From Devosia ginsengisoli (GTDB lineage: Bacteria; Pseudomonadota; Alphaproteobacteria; Rhizobiales; Devosiaceae): a stretch of DNA of 64,000 nt. The notes under the pieces were generated by a model. The model was not told the origin of the DNA and did no database searches. It worked only from the letters and a program-made list of their open reading frames with translations. The stretch spans positions 1 through 64,000 of the forward strand of contig NZ_JANQAJ010000013.1 in NCBI RefSeq assembly GCF_024707105.1, in the 5' to 3' direction. Both the position numbers and the translations under genes were made by a program. Shown in pieces: positions 63,963 through 64,000 of this stretch (position 1 is its first letter; each line of letters starts with the position of its first letter).

Positions 63963-64000
63963 CAAACCAGCCCCACGATGGCACTGGCGCTGGTGCCGGT
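63962..64000 (-). CDS. 3' end of an unidentified gene
   Basis: Only the last 12 codons lie in the window (ending SASAIVGLV, TGA at 63964-63962). The stop overlaps the start of the following gene, so the two are translationally coupled. The residues are too few to identify the family. Confidence 0.4.
   Translation of the reverse strand, partial: TGTSASAIVGLV

Overview
The window is high-GC chromosomal DNA from an alphaproteobacterium, most likely of the order Hyphomicrobiales (Rhizobiales) and plausibly Devosia or a close relative. The reasons are the ribosomal/RNA polymerase operon (rpoB, rplL, rplJ, rplA, rplK, nusG, secE), the protein styles (64-aa SecE, PrtD/PrtE-type secretion pair, ExoP-like kinase, DUF1345, MbcA/ParS-RES pair) and the number of ABC and TRAP uptake systems. 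The genus is an inference from general resemblance.

Layout. 1-5.2 kb: minus-strand rpoB (5' part only), L7/L12, L10, L1, L11, NusG and SecE, with intercistronic hairpins and a pair of REP-like palindromes. 5.5-13.5 kb: tRNA-Trp, an orphan barstar-like gene, a MAPEG protein, a GntR-controlled uronate locus (TRAP transporter dctPQM plus mannonate dehydratase uxuA), tRNA-Gly, tRNA-Tyr and rlmB. 13.5-25 kb: an amino-sugar/peptide locus with a LacI regulator, nagB-nagA-AGE epimerase on the plus strand, and a convergent minus-strand operon of a peptide-type ABC transporter and an M19 dipeptidase. Matching 12-14-bp palindromic operators lie between the -35 and -10 boxes at both outer ends; a hydrolase is read outward from the far one. 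25-30.2 kb: small genes (polysaccharide deacetylase, DUF188, an ATPase, a cupin, a RES/Xre toxin-antitoxin pair, glutathione-dependent formaldehyde dehydrogenase, DUF1345). 30.3-35 kb: a xylose-type ABC transporter and a divergent ROK repressor. 35-36.7 kb: manC and tRNA-Thr.

37.4-63 kb is the surface-polymer region. A type I secretion ATPase and membrane-fusion protein precede one very large RTX protein (about 2,230 residues once a frameshift is allowed for). Its parts are a beta-helix, VCBS and Ig-like repeats, a duplicated helical module of unknown family, a jelly-roll-like segment and 14 calcium-binding nonapeptides. Next comes a polysaccharide cluster: O-antigen ligase/polymerase, PPP-family phosphatase, Wzc/ExoP-type tyrosine kinase, two glycosyltransferases, a GDP-mannose 3,5-epimerase-like enzyme, a Wzx-like flippase, a Wzy-like polymerase and four sulfotransferase-like genes. 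ManC would supply GDP-mannose and the epimerase would convert it, so the likely product is a sulfated exopolysaccharide containing L-galactose or L-gulose. The right edge holds a gene resembling phage structural or appendage proteins.

Caution: six otherwise intact genes (dctM, rlmB, the RTX gene, wzc, the flippase, one sulfotransferase) each carry one single-base frameshift, mostly in short homopolymers. Base-calling or assembly errors are the simplest explanation. Coordinates for these genes are given for the restored reading frame.
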